DNA from: Sphingomonas sediminicola
GTDB taxonomy: Bacteria; Pseudomonadota; Alphaproteobacteria; Sphingomonadales; Sphingomonadaceae
Length of the DNA: 64,000 nucleotides
Direction of reading: 5' to 3'
Assembly: GCF_014489515.1 (NCBI RefSeq)
Contig: NZ_CP060782.1
Coordinates: 2,585,001-2,649,000, forward strand
Shown here in pieces: positions 19,717 to 29,875 of the stretch (position 1 is the stretch's first letter; each line of letters starts with the position of its first letter). The translations under genes and the position numbers were made by a program. The notes under the pieces are model-generated. The model was not told the origin of the DNA. It worked only from the letters and a program-made list of their open reading frames with translations, and searched no databases.

Positions 19717-21108
19717 ATGTCGACGAAGCTCCGAATCGCCCTGCTCGCGGGGTTGCTCGCCTTTGCGTCGAACCTGCTCATCATCGGCTTCATCCACTTC
19801 CAGACCCGGGACGAGATCGTGCTGACGCTTCAGCACCAGGTCGCGGAGCAGGCGGCAGCGCTCGGGCAGGTCTATAGGGCGGGCGGAACGGCCGCGCTGA
19901 AACGGGAGGTATTGGAAGCGACCGAAGCAGGCGACCCGCAGGTGGCGGTGGCCGTTCTCGATCGGTCGGGAAAGCCGCTCGAAGGCAATGTCGACGCCAT
20001 CCTGTCGCCGGCCCCGTCCTCCTTCGGGAAGACGCGCTCAGCGGTGCTCCGGATGAAGGGCGAGTCTTCAATGCTGGAGGCATCCGTGAACCTTCGGCCC
20101 ATCGCCGGCGGCCAATGGCTCCTTACCGGCCGTACGGTCTCCGCGGGAATTAGCCTTCGCGAGACGCTCGAGCGATCGTTGGTGGTCGCTCTCGCGGTCT
20201 CGGTCCTGCTTGGCCTGCTCTGCGGCGCGATCCTTGGCCAATATGTTGATCAGCGCGTCCATGACATCGTCCGTGTAGCCGACAGGGTCGGGGGCGGAGA
20301 CATGTCGGGCAGGGTGCCATTGTCGGGCGGCAACGATTCCTTTGAACGGCTCTCGCGCCAGATCAATCACATGCTCGATCGAATCTCGACGTTGATGAGC
20401 GAACTGCGGATGCTCACAGACAGCCTCGCGCATGACCTGAGATCGCCGGTCGGAAGGCTGCGGGCGGCCGCGGATGCGGCTCTCGCTGCCGACACTCCTG
20501 AGGAACGCGATCAGATGCTCGGCGCGATCATTCGCCAGTCGGATTCGCTTATGCGGATCCTGACGACCGCACTTGAGATCGCGCGATCCGAGGCATTCAC
20601 CAGCCAGAACCAGTTCAGCTGGTTCGACCCCGCGCAGCTCGCCGACGAACTGGTCGAAATGTACGAGCCCGTCGCCGAGGAGGCCGGTGCCGCCATGCGG
20701 CTCGACCGCAGCTCGGTCGTCGTTCCGGTCTTTGGCCATCGCCAGCTGCTCGCTCAGGCGCTCAGCAACCTCATCGAGAATGCGATCAAATATGCTTCGT
20801 CGGGCGGCGAGATCGCGGTTCTCGTCCACGATGAGGATTCGACCCTGAAGCTGGGGGTGACAGATCGCGGCCCGGGAATACCCGTCGAACGCCGGGACGA
20901 AGCTCGCCGCCGGTTTGGCCGGCTGGATCCAAGCCGGAGCGAGGAGGGCGCCGGTCTCGGACTGTCGCTGGTGCAGGCAATCGCCCACCTTCACCAGGGA
21001 GAGCTGGCATTGTTCGACAATTCACCGGGCCTGGTCGCGTTGCTGCAGATCCCAATCCGGGGCGACGGCAAGCAGGCCAGGCGCGGGCCGCTTGGACTAG
21101 CCCTCTAA
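19717..21108 (+). CDS. Sensor histidine kinase
   Basis: 463 residues: N-terminal membrane helix (IALLAGLLAFASNLLIIGF), periplasmic sensor region, second helix (VVALAVSVLLGLLCGAIL), HAMP, HisKA with phospho-acceptor His239 in DSLAHDLRSPVGRLR, and the ATPase domain with N box NLIENAIKYASSGG, DRGPGIP and GAGLGLSLVQAIAHLH. It pairs with the response regulator just upstream. Signal unknown. The ATG at 19717 (MSTKLRIALL) gives a proper membrane start. It converges with phhA, overlapping it by 12 bp. Confidence 0.93.
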   Translation: MSTKLRIALLAGLLAFASNLLIIGFIHFQTRDEIVLTLQHQVAEQAAALGQVYRAGGTAALKREVLEATEAGDPQVAVAVLDRSGKPLEGNVDAILSPAPSSFGKTRSAVLRMKGESSMLEASVNLRPIAGGQWLLTGRTVSAGISLRETLERSLVVALAVSVLLGLLCGAILGQYVDQRVHDIVRVADRVGGGDMSGRVPLSGGNDSFERLSRQINHMLDRISTLMSELRMLTDSLAHDLRSPVGRLRAAADAALAADTPEERDQMLGAIIRQSDSLMRILTTALEIARSEAFTSQNQFSWFDPAQLADELVEMYEPVAEEAGAAMRLDRSSVVVPVFGHRQLLAQALSNLIENAIKYASSGGEIAVLVHDEDSTLKLGVTDRGPGIPVERRDEARRRFGRLDPSRSEEGAGLGLSLVQAIAHLHQGELALFDNSPGLVALLQIPIRGDGKQARRGPLGLAL

Positions 21109-21879
21109 CGGCAGCGACAGAAGGCGCCGCGCATTCAGCGAAAGCACATCGCATATGGTCCGTTCGAGCGAGCCGGACACGAGATAACGCGGCTGGAAGG
21201 CATCGTGCTTGTAAGCGGTTCTGACGGCGCGCTCGATTGAGAAGGGGACGCGTTCGACTCCATCGCTTTCCAAGCTGAAATGCGCCTCGCCGAAGCTCGA
21301 GGCGAGACCCGCGCCGAGGATCTTCAGCTCTCCATGCTCACGCGCCAATCCGAACTCGACCGTGTGCCAGTAAAGGCGCGCAGCGCGTTTTCCTTCGCCC
21401 GCGGCGCAAGCCGCCATCCCGAGCCGGCCGACATGCTCCACCATCTCCGCGAAATCGTGATGCGCGAGCATCGGGATGTGCCCGAACATGTCGTGGAAGC
21501 AATCCGGCGCTTCGAGATAGTCCAGCTGCTCGCGCGTTCGAATGAAGTTGCCGACCGGGAATATCCGTTCGGCCAGCATCGCGAAGAAGATATCGTCCGG
21601 CACCAGTCCCGGCACTGCCACTACGCGCCAACCGGTGCGCGGCTCGAGAATTGCGTTGAGGCCTTCGACATCTGGGACGCCGGGGTGCGAAAGCCGGAGC
21701 AGGTCGATTCCCTCCAGAAACTGCGAGACGACCCGCGATCCGAGCAGATCGACCTGGCGGGCGAACAGCAAGTCCCACACAACGTGATCATCCTGTGTAA
21801 ACGCTTCCCAGCATTGCGGGACGACATAGTCCTGCCAGTTCCTCGCTGGTCGGTCCTTTCTGATCGTCTCCTGAAGCAT
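21097..21879 (-). CDS. phhA: Phenylalanine-4-hydroxylase
   Basis: 260 residues, the size of bacterial monomeric PAH, which converts phenylalanine to tyrosine using tetrahydrobiopterin and O2. The iron facial triad is visible: two His in PDCFHDMFGHIP and the Glu in YWHTVEFGL. Other family motifs are FPVGNFIRTREQLDYL and PFSIERAVRTAYKHDAFQP. Upstream lie a leader peptide with three tyrosine codons and an intrinsic terminator, suggesting control by tyrosine supply. The cofactor-recycling pterin dehydratase gene is 6.5 kb away. Confidence 0.95.
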   Translation of the reverse strand: MLQETIRKDRPARNWQDYVVPQCWEAFTQDDHVVWDLLFARQVDLLGSRVVSQFLEGIDLLRLSHPGVPDVEGLNAILEPRTGWRVVAVPGLVPDDIFFAMLAERIFPVGNFIRTREQLDYLEAPDCFHDMFGHIPMLAHHDFAEMVEHVGRLGMAACAAGEGKRAARLYWHTVEFGLAREHGELKILGAGLASSFGEAHFSLESDGVERVPFSIERAVRTAYKHDAFQPRYLVSGSLERTICDVLSLNARRLLSLPLEG

Positions 21880-21902
21880 TCGGTTTCCTCTCGAAGGGCA
21901 AT

Positions 21903-21933
21903 AAAAAACCCGCCGGGCGGATGCCGAGCGGGT
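21903..21933 (-). terminator. Intrinsic terminator of the phhA leader (attenuator)
   Basis: Read on the minus strand, ACCCGC (21933-21928) pairs with GCGGGT (21913-21908). An inner GGC/GCC pairing closes an ATCC loop, and a run of six T follows (21908-21903). It lies 30 bp downstream of the leader peptide stop and about 24 bp before the phhA ATG, so it would stop transcription before the gene unless antiterminated. Confidence 0.8.
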
Positions 21934-21962
21934 CGAGGTTGGTCGTCTGAACTAGGCGCGCG

Positions 21963-22022
21963 TCAGCCGATCCCAACCTCGTCGGGATAATAATAGGCGA
22001 CGCTGATCGTGCGGAGGTTCAT
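21963..22022 (-). CDS. phhA leader peptide with Tyr-Tyr-Tyr
   Basis: A 19-codon reading frame from ATG at 22022 to TGA at 21963 encodes MNLRTISVAYYYPDEVGIG. Three consecutive TAT tyrosine codons followed by a terminator and a tyrosine-forming enzyme is the arrangement of a transcription attenuator. The AACCTC at codons 2-3 and CCAACCTCG just before the terminator are both complementary to CGAGGTTGG in codons 14-17, giving alternative pairings. A TATAAC element about 27-32 bp upstream of the ATG could be the -10 box. Coding function is inferred from layout, not from homology. Confidence 0.65.
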   Translation of the reverse strand: MNLRTISVAYYYPDEVGIG

Positions 22023-22192
22023 AGTTTTCACATATCTCAGTTATAGGATGAACGGGCAATTGCTGAGTGCGGTTCCCGCTTCGATCGGCGCCGAAACGAC
22101 ATTCCGCAAAGGCCAGCCTTCCTCCACCAACGACCTTCCCGCTTCGACGAACGCGATTGAGGGCAATAACATACGACCCTAGACGGCTGTGG

Positions 22193-23387
22193 GTGATTGT
22201 GATTCGCAAGAGTGCCCCCTCCTCGCTCTGGCGGTCGCCCTCTCGGTTCTGTCCGGCTGCAACCAGTCGGATGCGCAGGATCGCCAGGGCCAGCGCGGAC
22301 CGACGCAGGTAGGTTTCGTCGTGATGCAGCGCACTTCGGTGCCGGTGCAGAGCCTGCTCGGCGGACGGACGGTCGCCTTCGAATCTTCGGAAGTCAGACC
22401 GCAGGTTAACGGCGTCATTCGTCGCCGGTACTTCACCGAGGGTTCGTACGTCCGGCAGGGCCAGCCGCTCTACCAGATTGATCCCAGCCTTTACCGTGCC
22501 GCGGTCAACCAGGCGCAGGCTAACGTCGCCGCTGCGCGGGCGACGCTCGACGCTGCGCAGGTCAGGGCGAACCGTTACAAGCCGCTTGCCGAGATGGAGG
22601 CCATCTCCAAGCAGGATTATACCGACGCCGCCGCTCAGGCCCGGCAGGCCCGCGCGGCTGTCGCGCAGAATAGCGCGCAGCTGGACACGGCGCGGATCAA
22701 TCTCCGCTACACCAGCATCCCCGCCCCCATCAGCGGCCGGATCGGCCGCTCTCTCTCGACGGTCGGCGCACTCGTGACCGCAAACCAGGCCGAACCGCTG
22801 GCCGTCATCCAGAGGCTCGACCCGATCTATGTCGATATCCAACAGTCGAGCGCCGACCTGACAACATTGAGGCGCTCGCTAGCGGCCGGCGGTGTCGCGC
22901 CCGGCACCACACAGGTCAGGCTCAAGCTCGAGGACGGCAGCGACTACGGCTACACGGGCACGGCCCAGTTCTCGGAGAATCTTGTCAACGAAAGCACTGG
23001 GACGGTGACGCTCCGCGCCCGCTTCCCCAACCCTCAGGGGGTGCTTCTGCCCGGCATGTTCGTGCAGGCGCTCTTCACGCAGGCTGTCGACACGGCGGTG
23101 TTCCTTGTCCCGCAGCAGGCACTCCAGCGCGACATCGGCGGCGAAGCTTTCGTCTTCGTCGTCGGTGAAGGGAACAAGGCGGAGAGGCGCAAGGTCCTCG
23201 CGGATCGCACGTATGGCGATGCGTGGGTAGTAACCTCCGGCCTGGAGTCCGGTGACAAGGTCATCACGCAGGGAACGAACAACCTTCGATCCGGCGCTCC
23301 GATCAAGCCTGTTCCGGCAAGCGCCCCCAGAAGATTGAACCGAGCAAGCCGGGACAAGGTGGCGGTCAAAGCCGGCGAGGCGGTTAG
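22193..23387 (+). CDS. RND efflux periplasmic adaptor (MFP) lipoprotein (two apparent frameshifts)
   Basis: About 398 residues after restoring one C at 22215-22219 and one at 23324-23328. A signal with lipobox ALSVLSGC suggests a lipid-anchored adaptor. The body shows the lipoyl/barrel-sandwich and hairpin of AcrA/MexA types (VRPQVNGVIRRRYFTEGSYVRQGQPLYQIDP, IPAPISGRIGRS) and the beta-barrel LPGMFVQA. The corrected C-terminus is KIEPSKPGQGGGQSRRGG. Start codon is a GTG near 22193. First gene of an adaptor-pump-outer membrane factor operon. Confidence 0.88.
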
Positions 23388-23390
23388 CCC

Positions 23391-26300
23391 TTGTCACGAA
23401 TCTTCATCGATAGGCCGATCTTCGCTTGGGTTCTCGCAATTGTCGTGATGCTCGCCGGGATCGCGGCGATCCGTGGCCTGCCGCTCGAGCAATATCCGGA
23501 CATCGCCCCGCCGCAGGTCAACATCCGCGCAAGCTATCCGGGTGCGTCTGCGGAAACGATCGAGAATAGCGTCACCCAGATCATCGAGCAGCAGCTAACC
23601 GGTATCGACGGGCTGCTCTACTTCACCTCGACGTCCAGCTCCCGCGGACAGGTCAACATTTCGGTCGTGTTCGAGAAGGGCACGGATCCCGACACCGCCC
23701 AGGTTCAGACCCAGAACCAGGTGCAGCAGGCGATTTCGCGCTTGCCCGCGCAGGTCCAGCAGCAGGGCGTCCGGGTCACCAAGTCGAACCCAGACTTCCT
23801 GCTGATCGTCTCGCTCTATGACGAGACCGACAAGCGCACGAACATGGACGTCTCGGATTACCTCGCGTCCAACGTCCAAGACCCGCTGTCGCGCGTCCCC
23901 GGAGTCGGCGACGTGAACGTCTTCGGCGCGCCGCACGCGATGCGCATCTGGCTCAACCCGCAAAGACTCGCGGCATTCTCGCTCATGCCGAGCGATGTCG
24001 TCTCCGCCATCCAGGCGCAGAACACGGAAGTCGCGGCGGGCGAGGTCGGCGGCCTTCCCTCGCCGGAGGGTCAGATGCTCAACGCGACTGTCACGGCCCA
24101 GTCGAAGCTGCAGACGCCCGAGCAGTTCGAGGAAATCGTCCTCAAGACCGATCCGACCGGGGCGAGCGTCCGGCTCGGTGACGTCGCGCGGGTGGAGCTT
24201 GGTGCGGAGAATTATGCGGCGATCGTCCGGGTCAATCGCCACCCCGGCGCGGGCATTGCCATCTCACTGGCGCCCGGTGCCGATGCGCTGAAGACCGCCG
24301 AGCTTGTGAAGGCACGCGTCCAGCAGCTCTCATCCAATTTTCCCGAAGGGCTGAAACTCGCCTACGCGAACGACACGACCGACTTCATCAAGCTGTCCGT
24401 CAACGAAGTCGTGAAGACTCTGATCGAGGCCATCATCCTCGTTATCCTCGTCATCTTCGTCTTCCTGCAGAACTGGCGCGCGTTGCTGGTCCCCGCGATC
24501 GCCATTCCGGTCGTCCTGCTCGGGACGTTCGCCGTATTCTATTTGTTCGGCTTTACCATCAACACTTTGACCCTCTTCGGCCTGACGCTGGCGGTGGGTC
24601 TGCTGGTGGACGACGCGATCGTCGTCGTCGAGAACGTCGAGCGCCTTCTCCATGAAAATCCGGAGATGACGCCGCGCGAGGCGACCATCGAATCCATGAG
24701 GGAAATCCAGGTCGCGCTAGTGGCGATTGCGATGGTGCTGTCGGCGGTGTTCCTGCCGATGGCCTTCTTCGGCGGCTCGACCGGTGTGATCTACCAGCAA
24801 TTTTCGGTGACGATCATCTCCGCGATGGTCCTGTCGGTGCTGGTCGCCTTGATCTTCAGCCCGGCACTGACGTCGACCCTGCTTCGTCAGCGCTCGGAGG
24901 CCCCGGAGGGCCCAAGCTGGATCGACCGCAAGGCGCCGGCAATTGGCAGCTTCATTCATTTCGCTCGCGGCAAGTTCAACACCGGCTTCGAGCGGCTTGT
25001 CGTCCGCTACCGCGAGACGATCGTAAAGGTCATCGACCGCAAGTGGTTGTTCCTCGGCATTTATGCGCTGGTTGTCGCTGCGCTTATCCTCATGTTCTAT
25101 CGCCTGCCGACGGGCTTCCTACCGACCGAGGACCAGGGCGCGGCGAGCATCCAGGTTCGCCTTCCCCCGGAGCGACGCAGAGGCGAACGCTCGAGGTCCA
25201 GCGACAGATCGAGCAATATTTTTCTGACCATGAAGGAGAGAACGTCCAAACCCTCTTCACGGTGGTGGGCGGCGGCGGAGGCAGCGGTGCCGTTGGCCAG
25301 AACACTGGCCAGGGCTTCCTGAACTTCGTTCCATGGGACGACCGGCCCGGCAAGGAGAAAACGGCCGACGCGATAGTCGAGCGTGCATCGAGCGCCTTCC
25401 GCAATTTCCGCGACGCACAGGTCTTCGCGCTGGTTCCAGGAGCGATCCGTGGCCTCGGCCAGTCGAGCGGCTTTACGATGGAACTCCAGAACCGCTCGGG
25501 CATGACCCGCGAGCAGTTCCTCGCCTCCCGCGACCGGCTGCTCCAGGAAGCCAATGCCAATCCCAAGCTGGCGTCAGTTCGCCTCAGCGATTTGCCGGAC
25601 GTCGCGACCTACAAGATCGACGTGAATCAGCAGAAGCTGACGGCGCTCGGGTTAAACCAGAACGACATCAACAACACGCTGTCGACCGCCTGGGGCGGGC
25701 GCTACGTCAACGACTTCATCGACAAGGGTCGGGTGAAGCGCGTCTACGTCCAGGGCGACGCGCCCTATCGCGCCGACCCGTCCAGCCTGGGCCAATGGTA
25801 CATCCGCTCGTCTAGTGGAGAGATGGCGCCTTTTTCATCCTTCGCGGACGCGGGCTGGGACACGGCTCCAAGCAGCCTGACGCGCTTCCAGGGCGTCCCG
25901 GCCGCCGAGTTCCAGGGCCAGCCGGCTCCCGGAGTCAGTTCCGGCGAGGCAATGGACGAGATGGAGCGGCTCGCGTCCCAGATTCCGGGAACGAGCGTCG
26001 CCTGGGCCGGCCAGTCCTACCAGGAGCGTCTGTCGTCCGGACAGGCGCCTCTGCTCTACGCCATCTCGCTGCTGGTCGTGTTCCTCTGCCTCGCCGCACT
26101 GTACGAAAGCTGGTCGATCCCGGTCGCCGTCCTGCTCGTCATTCCCTTGGGGCTGGTCGGAGCGATCTTCGCGGTCACGCTGCGCGGGCTGGAGAATGAC
26201 GTCTATCTCCAGATCGGCCTGCTCACCACGATGGGGCTGGCGGCGAAGAATGCGATCCTGATGATCGAATTTGCCGAGCAGGGTGAGAAGAAGGGCATGC

Positions 26301-26584
26301 GGGTCATCGACGCCGCGCTCGAAGCCGCCCGCATCCGCCTGCGCCCGATCCTGATGACCAGCTTCTCCTTCATCTTCGGCGTCCTTCCGCTGGCGTTGTC
26401 GACCGGCGCCGGAGCCAACAGCCGCATCGCCATCGGCACGTCGGTCATCGGCGGGATGCTGACGGCGACGATCCTCGCCATTTTCTACATTCCTTTATTC
26501 TTCGTTCTCGTCCGCCGCGGAGTCCGCGACGGCTTTGCAGCGGCCAGGGAGCGCTTTCGCCGGCGCCGGGCTGCGACCGCTTGA
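23391..26584 (+). CDS. RND efflux pump, HAE1/AcrB family (one apparent frameshift)
   Basis: About 1064 residues starting at a TTG codon (MSRIFIDRPIFAWVLAIVVML). Proton-relay aspartates lie in LTLAVGLLVDDAIVVVENVER. The QYPDIAPPQVNI and SASSRGQ-type pore segments, and the late LLTTMGLAAKNAILMIEFAE repeat, are standard for hydrophobe/drug efflux pumps. The frame breaks near 25164-25170, where one G restores RLPPGATQRRTLEVQRQIEQYF. Natural substrate cannot be read from sequence. The stop overlaps the outer-membrane factor start by 4 bp. Confidence 0.92.
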
Positions 26585-27972
26585 GGAAAAGCGCTGCCTC
26601 CATTGTCCTGCTGGCGACCGGCTGCGCGTCGATGCAGCCGGCCTACGTCCGGCCGGACTCGGCCGTCCCTGCAGCCTGGCCGACCGGCGACGCCTATCTG
26701 CACCAGTCGGAGGCGACTCTGCCTGCGGTCACGTATCGCGATATCTTCCGCGATCCGCGTCTCCAGGCATTGATCGAGCAGGCGCTCGTGAACAATCGCG
26801 ATCTCGCGGTTGCCGCCGCGAACATCGCCGCTGCCCGCGAGCAGGTCCGGATCCAACGGGCACAACAGTTTCCGCAGGTCGATGCCGGAATCATTGCGAC
26901 GGGGGCCGACAGCGGCTCCGATACGTCTGCGCGCTACCAGGCCGGACTCAGCATCCCCAGCTTCGAAGTCGATCTGTTCGGCAGGCTTCGTTCCCTGACC
27001 GACGTCCAGCGCAATCGTTATCTCGCAACAGAAGCCGCCGCGCGCGCGACGCGCCTCGCCCTCGTGTCGGACATTGCCGACGCGTGGCTTACCTACGCCG
27101 CCGACAGCAGCCTGCTCAGCATTGCCCGGGATACGGTCACCAGCGCAGAAAAAAGCGTCAAGCTGACCAAGGCTCGGCTTGAAGGCGGCATCGCTCCACG
27201 GACAGATTTGCGCCAGGCCGAGCAGGTCCTCGAAAACGCAAAGGCGGACGCTGCCGATCAGCGCACGGCGCTCGCGCGGGACGTGAACCTCTTGCGGCTT
27301 CTTGTCGGTGCAGAGGTGGATCCGACGCTGCTTCCTGCCTCAATCGACCAGGCTGCGCCGACCGTCGCTGAACTGCCGGCCGGTCTGGACTCGCAAATCC
27401 TTCTCCGCCGTCCCGATGTCGTGGAGGCCGAATTCCAGCTGCGCGCCGCCAACGCTCAGATCGGCGCTGCTCGCGCCGCACTATTTCCGCGCATCTCGCT
27501 AACCGGTCTGCTTGGCTTCGCGAGCAGCGCGCTGACCGGGCTATTCAGCACCGGCTCTTTTGCATGGAGCGCGGGAGCGGACGCGACCTACACCATCTTC
27601 CAGGCCGGAGCCGGACGAGCGAACGTCCGTTTAACTGAGGCGCAGAAGGCTGCCGCCGTCGTAACTTACCAGCGCACGATCCAGCAGGCCTTCCGGGAGG
27701 TTGCGGACGCACTGGCGCGCCGGGGCACGATCGGCGAGCAACTCCGCGCTCGCCAGGCTCAGCGCGAGGCTGCGGCCGACACCTACCTCCTGACCGAGGC
27801 TCGCTATCGGAATGGCATCGACAGCTTTCTCGGAAGCTTGGACGCCCAGCGATCCTATTATTCCGCCCAGCGGACGCTCGTCCTCAGCCGGCTGGAAGCT
27901 GCGACAAACCTCGTCGACCTTTACCGTTCGCTCGGCGGCGATTCCCTGCTGACGACCACGCCTAGCGCTTGA
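26581..27972 (+). CDS. Outer-membrane efflux factor (NodT/OprM family lipoprotein)
   Basis: 463 residues from a TTG start that overlaps the pump stop (TTGA). The lipobox LLATGC puts it in the outer membrane as a lipoprotein. Two OEP repeats of the TolC fold are visible (DPRLQALIEQALVNNRDLAVAAANIAAAR and RRPDVVEAEFQLRAANAQIGAARAALFPRISLTG). It completes a tripartite efflux system with the adaptor and pump. The two-component system 1.1 kb upstream is a candidate regulator. Confidence 0.92.
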   Translation: MRKSAASIVLLATGCASMQPAYVRPDSAVPAAWPTGDAYLHQSEATLPAVTYRDIFRDPRLQALIEQALVNNRDLAVAAANIAAAREQVRIQRAQQFPQVDAGIIATGADSGSDTSARYQAGLSIPSFEVDLFGRLRSLTDVQRNRYLATEAAARATRLALVSDIADAWLTYAADSSLLSIARDTVTSAEKSVKLTKARLEGGIAPRTDLRQAEQVLENAKADAADQRTALARDVNLLRLLVGAEVDPTLLPASIDQAAPTVAELPAGLDSQILLRRPDVVEAEFQLRAANAQIGAARAALFPRISLTGLLGFASSALTGLFSTGSFAWSAGADATYTIFQAGAGRANVRLTEAQKAAAVVTYQRTIQQAFREVADALARRGTIGEQLRARQAQREAAADTYLLTEARYRNGIDSFLGSLDAQRSYYSAQRTLVLSRLEAATNLVDLYRSLGGDSLLTTTPSA

Positions 27973-28446
27973 TGTAAGCCACTTGCCCGACGTCGGTCCA
28001 AGAATCGGCGTTGATCGATTTCTCTTGCCGGATCCCCAGGCCCGTCACTGTCGGCCAGATGTAGCTGCGGGTTTGCACAAGGCCGTCTTTGGTCTGCCTT
28101 TGCCCAAGGCAGGTCAGGCCCTTCTGGTCGTTGGCGTAGCACGGCTCGGTGCGGCCGCGGCCGGAATCGTCATATTGCTGGTAGGTGTAGTGGCCTTCTT
28201 CCGCCGACCAGCCGAGTATCGCGATGCTGTGATGGTTGCCGCGGCGGTTGTCGCTGGTGTCGCAGACGATGAAGCTGTTCGAATCGAACCAGGTGCAATG
28301 GTCGCGGTAGTTCGCTTCCAGTCCCTTGATCGTCCAGTCGCCGAGGATGAAGGATAGCTGCTGCTCCACCTCCGGCGGGTGAACCCGGCGATCGCAGAGG
28401 ATGCTGACAGCGCGAACAAGCCAAGCGCCACTGCGCGCATTCTCAT
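27962..28446 (-). CDS. Exported protein of unknown function (one apparent frameshift)
   Basis: About 161 residues after restoring one C near 28372-28380. A signal peptide MRMRAVALGLFALSASSAIAGF is followed by EVEQQLSFILGDWTIKGLEANYRDHCTWFDSNSFIVC, GYT/HYTYQQYDDSGRG and GDxT-like repeats, reminiscent of DUF1579-type proteins with a lipocalin-like barrel. That family call is tentative. The ATG overlaps the stop of the pterin dehydratase gene (ATGA), so the two are coupled. As sequenced, two frameshifts merge it with the upstream gene. Confidence 0.6.
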
Positions 28447-28705
28447 TCTCCCCTCCCAACCTGTTAATTGCCCGTGCCAGCCTGATGTCCCGCTCCGTGA
28501 CGCCGCCTGCGTCATGGCTGGTCAGGCGCAAGTCGACCCGGTTCCACACGTTGGTGAATTCGGGGTGGTGATTGACCTTCTCGGCATGCATCGCGACCCG
28601 GGTCAGGAAGGCGAACGCCTCGCTGAAATCCTTGAACTTCAGGGTCCGGATCAGCGCCTTGCCGCCTTCCTCGATGCTCCAGCCATCCGGCGCTTCGTCG
28701 CTCAT
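28443..28705 (-). CDS. phhB: 4a-hydroxytetrahydrobiopterin dehydratase (pterin carbinolamine dehydratase)
   Basis: About 87 residues after adding one G in the run at 28450-28453, which gives the ending NRLGGGE and a TGA. The family core is clear: LKFKDFSEAFAFLTRVAMHAEKVNHHPEFTNVWNRVDLRLTSHDAGGVTERD, containing the catalytic KVNHHPE motif. It recycles the pterin cofactor used by PhhA. It is divergent from the 4-hydroxyphenylpyruvate dioxygenase gene (79 bp between starts), grouping cofactor recycling with tyrosine breakdown. Confidence 0.9.
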
Positions 28706-28784
28706 GGGCCGGAACCTACGCCTCGACGCTCCAACCTTGCAATGGAACGGCTGCGGGAGCAGTTGGGCCGCGAAGGAGATTCCA

Positions 28785-29870
28785 ATGGCAACACAGGTCG
28801 CCGAGAAGGGTCCGCTGGGCCTCGAAAACCCGATGGGGACCGACGGCTTCGAGTTCGTCGAATATACCGCGCCAGACATCGAGCTTCTGCGTTCGCTGTT
28901 CGCGAAGATGGGCTTTCCTGAGGTCGCTCGTCACAAGACGAAGAACGTGACGCTTCACAAGCAGGGCGACTGCAACTTCGTCATCAACGCCGAGCCCGGC
29001 AGCTACGCCGAGGAATATGCAAAGGCCCACGGTCCCAGCGCCTGCGCAATGGCCTTCCGGGTCAAGGACGCCAAGGCCGCGCACGAGCGCGCGCTCAAGC
29101 TTGGCGCGACCGACGTCGAGGTGAAGAAGGGCGACGGCGAACTCGACATTCCGGCGATCGAGGGCATCGGCGGCTCGCGCCTGTTCTTCGTCGACCGCTA
29201 CGGCGGCAGATCGATCTACGAGGTCGACTTCGACTTCCATCCCGACTGGCAGCAGCGGATGGCCGACGCGGACTCCAAGCTGACGTACATCGACCACCTC
29301 ACGCACAACGTGAACCGCGGCAACATGGCAACCTGGGCCGACTTCTATGAGCGGCTCTTCAACTTCCGCGAGATCCGCTACTTCGACATCGAAGGGAAGG
29401 TAACCGGCCTGTTCTCCAAGGCGATGACCAGCCCTTGCGGCAAGATCCGCATTCCACTCAACGAGAGCCAGGACGACAAGAGCCAGATCGAGGAATTCCT
29501 CCGGGAGTATAAGGGCGAGGGCATCCAGCACATCGCGCTGGGAACGACCGACATCTACCAGGCGGTCGATATCATCCGCGGCCGCGGTATTCCCTTCCAG
29601 GACACGCCCGACACCTATTACGAGATGCTTCCCGAGCGGATCAAAGGCCACAACGAGAGCATTCCGGAGCTCGAGAAGCGCCGAATCCTGATGGACGGTG
29701 CGCCAACCGAGGGCCAGGGCCTGCTTCTGCAGATCTTCACCCAGAACGTGATCGGCCCGATCTTCTTCGAGATCATCCAGCGCAAGGGCAACGAGGGCTT
29801 CGGCGAGGGCAACTTCAAGGCTCTGTTCGAGAGCATCGAGCTCGACCAGATGCGCCGCGGGGTGATCTGA
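28785..29870 (+). CDS. hpd: 4-hydroxyphenylpyruvate dioxygenase
   Basis: 361 residues with two VOC domains. Iron ligands are the first His of DHLTHNV, the His in GIQHIAL and the Glu in FFEIIQRKG, followed by the gating helix sequence GFGEGNFKALFESIE. It turns 4-hydroxyphenylpyruvate into homogentisate in tyrosine catabolism. AAGGAG about 6 bases before the ATG at 28785 decides the start. The next gene begins 5 bp after the stop. Confidence 0.95.
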   Translation: MATQVAEKGPLGLENPMGTDGFEFVEYTAPDIELLRSLFAKMGFPEVARHKTKNVTLHKQGDCNFVINAEPGSYAEEYAKAHGPSACAMAFRVKDAKAAHERALKLGATDVEVKKGDGELDIPAIEGIGGSRLFFVDRYGGRSIYEVDFDFHPDWQQRMADADSKLTYIDHLTHNVNRGNMATWADFYERLFNFREIRYFDIEGKVTGLFSKAMTSPCGKIRIPLNESQDDKSQIEEFLREYKGEGIQHIALGTTDIYQAVDIIRGRGIPFQDTPDTYYEMLPERIKGHNESIPELEKRRILMDGAPTEGQGLLLQIFTQNVIGPIFFEIIQRKGNEGFGEGNFKALFESIELDQMRRGVI

Positions 29871-29875
29871 GCGGG

